A DNA stretch of 5,337 nucleotides from Candidatus Latescibacterota bacterium (GTDB taxonomy: Bacteria; Latescibacterota; UBA2968; GCA-2709665), in NCBI GenBank assembly GCA_030746455.1, contig JASLMQ010000877.1, positions 1 to 5,337 of the forward strand, in the 5' to 3' direction. Positions within the stretch are counted from its first letter, which is position 1; each line of letters starts with the position of its first letter. The translations under genes were made by a program, and so were the position numbers. Of this stretch, positions 1 through 5,244 are shown piece by piece. Under the pieces are notes generated by a model, which did no database searches, was not told the DNA's origin, and worked only from the letters and a program-made list of their open reading frames with translations.

Positions 1-1392
1 GGGCACCCCGTCGTTGACCGGCATGGCGCGCCCGGTGCCAGATCCCACGGCCCTGGCGATCGGCTCACCGGCGTCGATCGCCTCGCTGTCCGGGCCCAGC
101 CGATAGTCCCGATTGACGGGATCCACGAAGCCAGGGTCCGCGTCCACGTTCCTGTGGAACTCCGACCAGAACCCGCCGGTGGTGTGCGTTGCTTCGTCGG
201 CTTCATCGGGCGTCCAGTATTCGTCTCCGTAGCGCACCACCGCCTGCCCGGGTTCGTCGCCTCGGAACAGGTTGTAGATGAAGCGATTGTCGCGGCTGAT
301 GCCGGCTTCACGGGTGATCTGCTCGTGCCCTCCCGCCCAGTCGTTCCGGTGGAAGATGTTGTTCTGGAACACGTTGGCGCTGCAGTTGATGCCGCCCAGG
401 CGGAAGACGGAGCCCATGTTCTCGACGAAGGTGTTGTTGTAGAAGCGCGAGTCCCCGGTGCCGAAAGGACGGCGGAAGCGTCCTGTCGGAGACGCCCCCT
501 TCCAGATGTAGCTCCCCATATTCAGCGGGGCGCTGGTGTTGTCGAACACGCGGTTGTGGCGGAAGATCCCGTGGTCCCAGAACGAATGGGCCCTGCTGGA
601 GGCCGACCCCCCGCTGTCCCGCGCCCGGGTGATGATGTTGCCTTCCCAGAGCGCCCGGCCGAGGGAATACACGATGTAGTCGCGTCCCCACTCGGCGTGG
701 AAGACGTTGGCGCGGATCACCACGTTGTTGCAGTAGTTCAGCGTGAACGGGCTGTGCCCAGCGCGCGTGAAGGCATTGCCCTCAACCAGAAGATAACCGC
801 ACTCCTCCCACCACATCATGTCGCTGGGGCCGGAGCGGTCCTGGCTGAACCGGTTGCCCAGCAGGCGCACGTGGTCGCAGTGGAGCGCCGAGATGGGCCG
901 GGGCGTGTTCCGCATCGTGCAGCCCCGAATGGTGAGGTGATGGGCGTAGGTCGCCTGCAGCCACCGCCCCTGCAGCCGGCCGTCCACGGCAAAACCCTCG
1001 ATGGTGATGTGCTCCCGGCCGTTGAGCGTGATCAGGTCGCTGTCGCCCTCTCCCACCAGCCACGCCTTCCCTCGCTCGGACGAGCGGTAGGTGATGGGGG
1101 CCTCTCTTCTTCCGCTGTTCGCCGGCGAGAGGACCCCTGTGTACTCCCCGGGCAGGAAGACGGCTGTGTCCCCCGGCTGCAGCGTCTCGTTGGCCTTCGC
1201 CATAGTGCGCCAGGGGTTGTCCGGATCACCCTCCGCACCGTCGTCCCCATCCAGCGAGAGTGTATATTCCGCGGCGCGCGCGGGTAGCGGTGCTAGAGCC
1301 AGTAGGCCGAACAGCGCGGCAACCAGGATCAACGGCTGCTGGAGTGCGAGGGATGCTCCGAACAGGATCAGGGCGAGTGCGACACGTTTCAT
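1..1392 (-). CDS. Secreted right-handed parallel beta-helix protein (3' end missing)
   Basis: The frame is open from ATG at 1392 to the left edge: 464 codons and no stop, so the C-terminus is missing. AAGGAGG lies 5 nt upstream of the ATG. Residues 1-40 form a long hydrophobic signal peptide ending PLPARA before AEYT, so export is predicted. Residues about 45-85 match the usual beta-helix N-cap (DNPWRTMAKA, then LQPGDTAVFLPGEYTG). Residues about 125-375 are short repeating coils with an asparagine ladder: LLGNRF, LVEGNAF, VIRANVF, LWEGNII, FRHNRVF, FYNNTF, FQNNIF. Residues 415-444 carry the typical closing motif DPGFVDPVNRDYRLGP and AIDAGEP. GSGTGRAMPVND follows and resembles the start of the small beta module often found at the end of such proteins. 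Known members include pectate-lyase-like enzymes and polysaccharide-binding proteins. No catalytic site can be assigned, so lyase activity is inference. The gene is divergent from the rest of the window. Confidence 0.93.
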   Translation of the reverse strand, partial: MKRVALALILFGASLALQQPLILVAALFGLLALAPLPARAAEYTLSLDGDDGAEGDPDNPWRTMAKANETLQPGDTAVFLPGEYTGVLSPANSGRREAPITYRSSERGKAWLVGEGDSDLITLNGREHITIEGFAVDGRLQGRWLQATYAHHLTIRGCTMRNTPRPISALHCDHVRLLGNRFSQDRSGPSDMMWWEECGYLLVEGNAFTRAGHSPFTLNYCNNVVIRANVFHAEWGRDYIVYSLGRALWEGNIITRARDSGGSASSRAHSFWDHGIFRHNRVFDNTSAPLNMGSYIWKGASPTGRFRRPFGTGDSRFYNNTFVENMGSVFRLGGINCSANVFQNNIFHRNDWAGGHEQITREAGISRDNRFIYNLFRGDEPGQAVVRYGDEYWTPDEADEATHTTGGFWSEFHRNVDADPGFVDPVNRDYRLGPDSEAIDAGEPIARAVGSGTGRAMPVNDGVP

Positions 1393-1434
1393 GATAGCCT
1401 CCTTCGCTGGTTTGGGATGGATCTGGAATGGCCA

Positions 1435-1463
1435 CTAGTTAACGAATTCCTCGATCGTGTCAA
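1435..1463 (-). promoter_or_regulatory. Candidate sigma70-type promoter for the beta-helix gene
   Basis: On the minus strand a perfect TTGACA lies at 1463-1458. A 16-17 nt spacer leads to a poor -10 (TAACTA or AACTAG at about 1441-1435). It sits 43-71 bp upstream of the beta-helix start codon, in the divergent intergenic region. The -35 is good and the -10 is weak, so the call is tentative. A cluster of four palindromic hexamers (1434-1457) overlaps it and could be an operator. Confidence 0.35.
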
Positions 1464-1557
1464 GCAGAACTTCACCAGTACCGGTTCGTGGACTAGCGGG
1501 GAGCGTCTGGATCTGTCGAGCAGCCACCTCTGCCTTGCCCAAGGAAGGGAATCGTGC

Positions 1558-1586
1558 TTGATTTTACTGCTCCGTGCCTCTAAGTT
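1558..1586 (+). promoter_or_regulatory. Weak candidate promoter for the antitoxin gene
   Basis: TTGATT at 1558-1563 is followed after 17 nt by TAAGTT at 1581-1586. These match the sigma70 consensus at 4/6 and 3/6. The position, about 45 bp before the ATG at 1632, is suitable. The match is near chance level and rests mainly on placement in a region that must contain a promoter. Confidence 0.22.
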
Positions 1587-1631
1587 CTTACCCGAGAGAG
1601 ACACCCCCGCGGAACTACTGGGAGAACTGAG

Positions 1632-1868
1632 ATGAGTGCACTGAACTTGCGGCTGCCGGATTCCATTCACAAGCGCATAAGAGAGATCGCCAAACGGGAA
1701 GGTGTCTCCATCAACCTATTCATCACTTCGGCAGTCGTCGAGAAGGTCGCGGCTCTCACGACCGAGGACTACATTGCCGCACGCGCGAAGCAGGCCCGCA
1801 AAGGAGCGTTCAAGAAGGTGCTTGATCGTGTCCCAGACCGGAAGCCCCAGCCGGACGACGAGTTGTGA
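1632..1868 (+). CDS. HicB-type ribbon-helix-helix antitoxin, no intact toxin beside it
   Basis: The gene encodes a 78-residue DNA-binding protein of the ribbon-helix-helix (Arc/MetJ/CopG) fold. Residues 3-9 (ALNLRLP) form the beta strand that reads the DNA major groove. DSIHKRIREIAKREG is helix 1, and SINLFITSAVVEKVAAL is helix 2 with the family's conserved SIN-F-A/S-V-EK pattern. The tail (TEDYIAARAKQARKGAFKKVLDRVPD, about residues 44-69) is typical of the short proteins annotated as toxin-antitoxin HicB family antitoxin, and the length is normal. The start is supported by GGAG at 1621-1624, 7 nt upstream. Such antitoxins dimerise, repress their own promoter and neutralise a partner, often a PIN-domain RNase encoded next to them. 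Neither side holds a PIN, HicA or RelE-like gene; only the fragment at 1949-2152 follows. It may be a solitary regulator or the survivor of a broken pair. The family call is firm, the biological role is not. Confidence 0.85.
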   Translation: MSALNLRLPDSIHKRIREIAKREGVSINLFITSAVVEKVAALTTEDYIAARAKQARKGAFKKVLDRVPDRKPQPDDEL

Positions 1869-1948
1869 AGGTTCGGGCAACAGAACCCTCGACCATCCCG
1901 CTGAGACAGATCCAGTCCCATCCCTTAAGTGATGCCACAGGGGATTGA

Positions 1949-2152
1949 TTGCGTCCTGTACTACCTATAGCATCCTTCGAAGACGATTTTGAGAAGCTCG
2001 ACCGCCTCCAGATCTTCGACCCCGCGGTCCTCGAAGCCGACCACGAGACGCCCCAGTCGGTCTGCGATTTCCTCCTTGCTCTGTGTCTCGTGCAGAACGA
2101 CTGCAAGGACGCCCTATAGGCCTACGACGTGCTGCAGGAGGACGCCACATGA
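1949..2152 (+). pseudogene. Short coding-like fragment, probably a truncated gene interrupted by TAG
   Basis: From a TTG at 1949, with AGGGG at 1939-1943 as a possible ribosome site, a frame runs 56 residues to TAG at 2117-2119. It then continues ten more sense codons to TGA at 2150-2152. The product has protein-like character: ASFEDDFEKLDRLQIFDP, AVLEADHETPQSVCDFLLA, LCLVQNDCKDAL, stop, AYDVLQEDAT. By hand count, 39 of 49 codons from 1970 to the TAG end in G or C, as do 9 of the 10 after it. Coding character therefore continues through the stop. I do not recognise the family. The simplest reading is the N-terminal remnant of a longer acidic protein, cut off by a nonsense mutation and by the neighbouring gene, whose ATG (2149) overlaps the remnant's TGA. 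It could instead be a genuine 56-residue gene or the antitoxin's lost partner. Confidence 0.4.
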
Positions 2153-3342
2153 AAACAGGGATTGCCGTCACCTTCTGGGACTGGACTTCATTTTACGGAA
2201 CATGGGGAGAGCCCGGGGTCTACAAGGTGATCGACCTGCTTCACAGCGCCGGGGTGCACAGGATATACTGGCGGATGCGTCAGAGCCAGTGCCTCTACGC
2301 AAGCAAGATCGATCTGCCCGGTATGCATTTCGAGGACGACAATACCATCGCGAAGACCGCCGCGTGGGGTCTCCCCCATCACAGCTGGCAATGGATCAAC
2401 GAGGTCGTCGATTTTTCGAAGTTCGACCCTGTACCTGTGGCGATAGAGAGATGCCGGACACTGGGAATCGAGATCTACGCGTGGCTGGAGAATGTGGAAG
2501 CCCACGGATGGGGATGGGAAAGTGGGTTCTCGAAGGCCCATCCGGAGCTTCTCATGAAGACCAAGGCCGGCTATCGGGTGGAAAGACTGTGCTGGGCCTA
2601 TCCTGAGGTCATCGATTTCAAACTGTCCCTTATCGAGGAGATCTCAAGCTACGGATTCGATGGGATCGCCCACGACCTCTTCAAGGGAGGATGCAACAAG
2701 TATGCAACGATCGACCGATTCGGTGTCTTCCAGGGCATGTATGATAGGCCGGTAACCAGAGCGTTTAAAGCTCAGACGGGAAGAGATCCCTTCGAGATCC
2801 CCAACGATGACGTGGAGTGGCTCCAGTTCAGGGCCGACTATGTGACCGCGTATCTCCGGAAAGTCAGGGCCCTTATGCAGTCCCTATCACCGGCAATCGA
2901 TTTCGAGATCTTCCTGTCTCTACCCGGGATGCACGTTTGGAGTACCCACGACGGCGAAAGAGCCGCGACAACCGAAGACATCATGAAGGGTGCAGCCAAG
3001 CACACCGACATCCCCGATGCCTTCTCAGGGAATATCGAGGATCAGCACGTCTGGATCGAGGAAGACCTTGCCGACAGTTTTTCGCCTGCCTTCCATTTCC
3101 ACAGTCTCGAAAGCACCTCTGTGCTGAGCCGGAAGGCAAAAGCCATTGCCCGCAAGCTGCAGAACGGGCACAGCCTTGGCGGATACTTCCAGGTGAGGGG
3201 CCGAGACCTGCAGAACCTGGCATGGGCCTACGAGATTGCCGAGATGGCAGGGATGGACCACATCGTGCTCTTTGAGAGCAACGGCTTCGAAATACCCGGC
3301 AGGTTCAGAGCTTTGAAAGAGCTATGCAAAAGGCATACATAG
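2149..3342 (+). CDS. Glycoside-hydrolase-like TIM-barrel protein, cytoplasmic, substrate unknown
   Basis: This 397-residue protein starts at the ATG at 2149. AGGAGG at 2136-2141 lies 7 nt upstream, so an in-frame ATG at 2083 (22 extra basic residues) is not used. There is no signal peptide. The architecture is that of the glycosyl-hydrolase-like (GHL, family-10-like or DUF4015-like) TIM barrels. Strand 1 is residues 3-10 (TGIAVTFW). Residues about 24-40 (VYKVIDLLHSAGVHRIY) are a helix plus strand. LGIEIYAWLENVEAHG at 105-120 matches the usual 'GI-V-AW' strand. YPEVIDFKLSLIEEISS then GFDGIAHD at 151-176 match the family pattern of NPEV...L..EI..YG-DGI-D, so D176 is a candidate active-site acid. 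GYFQVRG (345-351) and DHIVLFESNG (370-379) look like the last strands. The dehydratase gene follows 100 bp downstream on the same strand, which suggests a shared carbohydrate role. Codon use is less GC-rich than in most of the dehydratase gene. The fold is fairly sure; the reaction and substrate are unknown. Confidence 0.75.
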   Translation: MKTGIAVTFWDWTSFYGTWGEPGVYKVIDLLHSAGVHRIYWRMRQSQCLYASKIDLPGMHFEDDNTIAKTAAWGLPHHSWQWINEVVDFSKFDPVPVAIERCRTLGIEIYAWLENVEAHGWGWESGFSKAHPELLMKTKAGYRVERLCWAYPEVIDFKLSLIEEISSYGFDGIAHDLFKGGCNKYATIDRFGVFQGMYDRPVTRAFKAQTGRDPFEIPNDDVEWLQFRADYVTAYLRKVRALMQSLSPAIDFEIFLSLPGMHVWSTHDGERAATTEDIMKGAAKHTDIPDAFSGNIEDQHVWIEEDLADSFSPAFHFHSLESTSVLSRKAKAIARKLQNGHSLGGYFQVRGRDLQNLAWAYEIAEMAGMDHIVLFESNGFEIPGRFRALKELCKRHT

Positions 3343-3408
3343 TCTCTCTATGGTGAGCAGCAGGTGCAAGACGAGAAGCTCTACCCCAACGCGGCGTGGC
3401 TCAGCTAG
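3343..3408 (+). other. Coding-like in-frame extension after the TIM-barrel stop codon
   Basis: Directly after the TAG at 3340-3342 the same frame stays open for 21 codons to a second TAG (3406-3408). The residues are SLYGEQQVQDEKLYPNAAWLS. Seventeen of the 21 codons end in G or C, and the residues look like a soluble protein's C-terminus. It may be the tail of a lost gene, an extension lost by a nonsense mutation, or chance. The region also lacks a clear promoter for the next gene, which fits co-transcription. Confidence 0.2.
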
Positions 3409-3442
3409 GCGAAGACAACTGGACAAAACGGAGGCAGTGACA

Positions 3443-4624
3443 ATGGCGGACGAACACAGCGCGAAGTATCCGGGTATCAGGATAACCGATGTGGATACAT
3501 TTCTGGTGGAAGGCAACTGCTGTTTCGTGAAGATCAGGACCAATGAGGGAATCACCGGGCTAGGTGAGGGCTCGATCAGCGACAACAAGGTGGGAACCAT
3601 CGCCCAGTGCATCAAAGACATGGAACCGCACCTCATCGGGAAGGACCCGACGAATATCGAGTTCCTGTGGCAGGGCCTGTACCGCTGGAACCGCTGGCAC
3701 GTCGGGGTCCTCTTCAGCACCGCGCTCAGCGCGATCGACATCGCGTTGTGGGACATCCTCGGCAAGATCGCGGGCCTGCCGATCTACAAGCTCCTCGGGG
3801 GCGCCGCGCGGGACAAGGTCCGGATCTACACGGGGGGTGGGGGCAAGGCCGGCGTGCAGCGGGCCAGGAGCCTCGGGTGCAACGCCTGCAAGACGGGGCC
3901 GCCCGTCACCAAGGTCGATGACAGGATGACGGTCCCCATGCCCTGGGACCTGAATCGAGCGGTGGAGCAGATCGAGGAGATGCGGGTGGAGGGCGGCGAT
4001 GATTTCGACATCCTCATCGACGCGCACGGCCGGCTGACGCCCCAGATGGCGCTGGACTATTGCAGGTCGATCGAGCCGTACCGCGTCTTCTGGGTCGAAG
4101 AACCGATCCAGGTGGAGGGGTCGAACGATGCGCTCGAGTGGCTAAGCAACCACACGACGGTGCCGCTGTGCATGGGCGAGCGCAACTTCACGAAGTGGGG
4201 CTTCCAGGACATCATCGCAAAGCGCCTGGTCAGTTATCTGAACCCGGACATCGTCCATTGCGGCGGCATCTCCGAGTTCAAGAAGATCGCTGCCATGGCC
4301 GAAGCGCAGTTCATCCAGGTGTCGCCGCACATCACCTACAGCAAGGTGGGCGTGACGGCGGAACTCCACATGGGACTGAACTGCCCGAACAGCGTGATCC
4401 AGGAGATGAGCTCCTACGCAGCCGAGCCGTTCAAGGAGTCAACCGACTGGAAAGACGATCTGTTCTACGGGCACCGGTATCAGATCGAGGACGGGTTCGT
4501 GCGGCTGCCGGACACCCCAGGTCTCGGGCTCGAGCTGAACGAGGAGGTCGCGCGAGCGCACCCGTACGAGCCGCAGTTCCGGGAGGAGCTCAGATACGAG
4601 GATGGGTCGGTGGAGGACAACTGA
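3443..4624 (+). CDS. Enolase-superfamily acid-sugar dehydratase (galactonate dehydratase-like)
   Basis: This 393-residue cytoplasmic enzyme has the mandelate racemase/muconate lactonizing enzyme fold. Residues 11-125 are the capping domain (ITDVDTFLVEGN, NEGITGLGEG, EPHLIGKDP, SAIDIALWDI, PIYKLLGG). The (beta/alpha)7-beta barrel follows. Visible Mg2+ ligands are D193 (in IDAHGR), E219 (in FWVEEP) and E246 (in MGERNF). General acid/base candidates are H195 of the D-x-H motif and H296 (in SPH). K150 (in ACKTGP) lies at the second barrel strand. The D-x-H plus late histidine pattern is that of D-galactonate dehydratase and related aldonate dehydratases, which remove water to give 2-keto-3-deoxy acids; the actual substrate is not readable. 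GGAGG at 3430-3434, 8 nt before the ATG, fixes the start; an in-frame ATG at 3350 would add 31 basic low-complexity residues. The first barrel helix looks short, and codon composition changes sharply near 3620. The gene follows the TIM-barrel gene, probably in one operon. Confidence 0.9.
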   Translation: MADEHSAKYPGIRITDVDTFLVEGNCCFVKIRTNEGITGLGEGSISDNKVGTIAQCIKDMEPHLIGKDPTNIEFLWQGLYRWNRWHVGVLFSTALSAIDIALWDILGKIAGLPIYKLLGGAARDKVRIYTGGGGKAGVQRARSLGCNACKTGPPVTKVDDRMTVPMPWDLNRAVEQIEEMRVEGGDDFDILIDAHGRLTPQMALDYCRSIEPYRVFWVEEPIQVEGSNDALEWLSNHTTVPLCMGERNFTKWGFQDIIAKRLVSYLNPDIVHCGGISEFKKIAAMAEAQFIQVSPHITYSKVGVTAELHMGLNCPNSVIQEMSSYAAEPFKESTDWKDDLFYGHRYQIEDGFVRLPDTPGLGLELNEEVARAHPYEPQFREELRYEDGSVEDN

Positions 4625-4660
4625 CCCCGGAACGTCACGCCGGCAGAGACGTGAATCTTC

Positions 4661-4690
4661 TTGACAAAGCCCTGTTGCCGGCACTATATT
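4661..4690 (+). promoter_or_regulatory. Strong sigma70-type promoter
   Basis: A perfect -35, TTGACA at 4661-4666, is followed after 18 nt by TATATT at 4685-4690, a 5/6 match to the -10. Transcription would begin near 4697. It lies 37 bp past the dehydratase stop codon, reads rightward and is the best promoter in the window. It would drive the small ORF at 4797, the structured segment and perhaps the exported protein at 5278, as a leader of nearly 600 nt. Confidence 0.65.
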
Positions 4691-4755
4691 CTGGCGAGCA
4701 CCACCGTAAGCAATCAGCAAGGGAACTCGCCCCTGGACCCGGTGTCTGCGTCGGG

Positions 4756-4775
4756 CCAGTCGCAATGCCGACTGG
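4756..4775 (+). repeat. Perfect 7-bp stem-loop ahead of the small ORF
   Basis: CCAGTCG at 4756-4762 and CGACTGG at 4769-4775 form a perfect stem with a 6-nt loop. It lies between the 4661 promoter and the ribosome site at 4785-4790, so it would sit in the 5' leader of that transcript. No known riboswitch class was recognised around it. Confidence 0.55.
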
Positions 4776-4796
4776 GAGGTCACTGGAGGGTTGCCC

Positions 4797-4946
4797 ATGT
4801 TGGATGCAGTCCCTCTTTCGCGGAACGCGAATGCCCGCGTGGTCGGTCCAAACGTATCCTCGGGGATAGGTGCGTTTGGGGGGCAGAGCAGAATCTACGC
4901 GACTAGGCCGCACTACCGCACAGCAGAGGCCGGTAGTACGGCCTGA
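4797..4946 (+). CDS. Possible small ORF, 49 residues, unknown function
   Basis: The ATG at 4797 has GGAGGG at 4785-4790, 6 nt upstream, and lies about 100 nt downstream of the strong promoter at 4661-4690. The product begins MLDAVPLSRNANARVVGPN and ends TAEAGSTA. It is rich in Gly, Ala, Ser and Arg, with no membrane segment, signal peptide or recognised motif. A 14-bp inverted repeat covers its last codons and ends at the first base of the TGA, while a perfect palindrome begins at the last base of the TGA. It could be a small protein, a leader peptide whose translation controls the hairpin, or a chance frame in an untranslated leader. Promoter and ribosome site support it; protein features do not. 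Confidence 0.3.
   Translation: MLDAVPLSRNANARVVGPNVSSGIGAFGGQSRIYATRPHYRTAEAGSTA
4905..4944 (+). repeat. 14-bp inverted repeat (long hairpin)
   Basis: AGGCCGCACTACCG at 4905-4918 and CGGTAGTACGGCCT at 4931-4944 pair at 13 of 14 positions (one C-A mismatch) around a 12-nt loop. This is the strongest hairpin in the window. It is not a standard intrinsic terminator, because no run of T follows. The right arm's CGGCC (4939-4943) could instead pair with GGCCG at 4963-4967, so two exclusive folds are possible. Confidence 0.75.
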
Positions 4947-4961
4947 TTTGTGTACACAAAT
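4946..4961. promoter_or_regulatory. Perfect 16-bp palindrome, likely operator
   Basis: ATTTGTGTACACAAAT is its own exact reverse complement. Perfect two-fold symmetry with no loop suits a dimeric repressor better than an RNA hairpin. The TTGT..ACAA core resembles sites of GntR-type regulators, which often control sugar-acid genes, but that link is only inference. It starts at the last base of the small ORF's stop codon, between the long inverted repeat and the next stem. Confidence 0.5.
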
Positions 4962-4965
4962 GGGC

Positions 4966-5004
4966 CGCTAGCCACACACCTTGGCTGGGGCGTAGCAGCT
5001 AGCG
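4966..5004 (+). repeat. 7-bp inverted repeat containing two GCTAGC sites
   Basis: CGCTAGC at 4966-4972 pairs perfectly with GCTAGCG at 4998-5004 across 25 nt. Because GCTAGC is itself palindromic, the two copies are also direct repeats. The spacer is GC-rich, with no stop-linked T tract. It is part of a run of four inverted repeats from 4905 to 5051. Confidence 0.4.
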
Positions 5005-5016
5005 ACCGCCATCGCC

Positions 5017-5051
5017 GTGTATGAAGCGAACGGTGAGTTCACCTTATACAC
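5017..5051 (+). repeat. Nested hairpin GTGTAT...GGTGA/TCACC...ATACAC
   Basis: The outer arms GTGTAT (5017-5022) and ATACAC (5046-5051) enclose inner arms GGTGA (5032-5036) and TCACC (5039-5043) with a 2-nt loop. The left side carries about nine unpaired bases. The sequence just right of it, 5045-5060, is nearly palindromic (TATAC...GTATA) and AT-rich, and could hold a regulator site or a weak promoter. Confidence 0.45.
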
Positions 5052-5208
5052 GTACGTATATCATAGTAGGCAATTTTCTCATCTCTGTCAAGGAGGTATC
5101 GAGCGGAAAGCCGTTGAAACCAAGCCGATCTCGATTGCTTCACCTGTGGAAAGGAGTGATGCCGGCGCAAGGAGTCGTGGGATGCAAGCCCGAGTCATAG
5201 CAGTTCGT

Positions 5209-5244
5209 GGTTGGTGTGTCGTTCGTCCGCGGGGACACCCAATC
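5209..5244 (+). repeat. Bulged stem-loop in the leader of the last gene
   Basis: GGTTGG, a single bulged T, then GTGTC (5209-5220) pair with GACAC and CCAATC (5234-5244). This makes 11 pairs including one G-T. The hairpin ends 33 nt before the ATG at 5278, so it could influence translation of the exported protein. It does not cover the G-rich ribosome site. No named riboswitch family was recognised. Confidence 0.45.

Noticed and set aside
154..1287. A 377-codon plus-strand open frame
   Set aside because: It lies antisense to the beta-helix gene, whose minus-strand translation has a signal peptide, asparagine ladder and family end motif. The plus product is low-complexity Val/Ala/Pro/Arg-rich, typical of a shadow frame in GC-rich DNA.
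1417..1635. A 72-residue plus-strand frame overlapping the antitoxin start by ATGA
   Set aside because: The overlap looks like translational coupling, but there is no ribosome site, the codon use is mixed, no family pattern is seen, and it runs through the region that must hold both divergent promoters.
1945..1971. Promoter TTGATT ... TATAGC before the TIM-barrel gene
   Set aside because: The spacer is only 15 nt and both boxes are partial matches; it also overlaps the start of the coding-like fragment.
2083..2148. Upstream in-frame start for the TIM-barrel gene
   Set aside because: The 22 extra residues are basic and unlike the protein, and the downstream ATG at 2149 has AGGAGG at ideal spacing.
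3350..3442. Upstream in-frame start for the dehydratase
   Set aside because: It would add 31 Arg/Ser/Thr-rich residues before the normal capping domain; GGAGG supports the ATG at 3443.
4632..4660. Possible terminator after the dehydratase
   Set aside because: ACGTC/GACGT or TCACG/CGTGA give only 5-bp stems with 10-11 nt loops, followed by TCTTCTT and not a real T run; too weak to call.
4700..4800. Cobalamin-riboswitch-like words (AAGGGAA, CCGGTG, GTCACTGG)
   Set aside because: The order and spacing do not match the cobalamin element, and the conserved core is missing.
4060..4869. A 269-residue plus-strand frame overlapping the dehydratase
   Set aside because: Its sequence is Arg/Gly/Ala/Pro-rich with no pattern, and it lies in another frame of a gene with all catalytic residues intact.
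5017..5051. Integron attC-like recombination site
   Set aside because: Neither arm carries the GTTRRRY / RYYYAAC core, and no integrase or cassette array is present.
5021..5200. A 59-residue frame starting MKRTVSSPYT
   Set aside because: It has no ribosome site before the ATG, mixed codon use and no recognisable protein pattern, and its start lies inside a hairpin.
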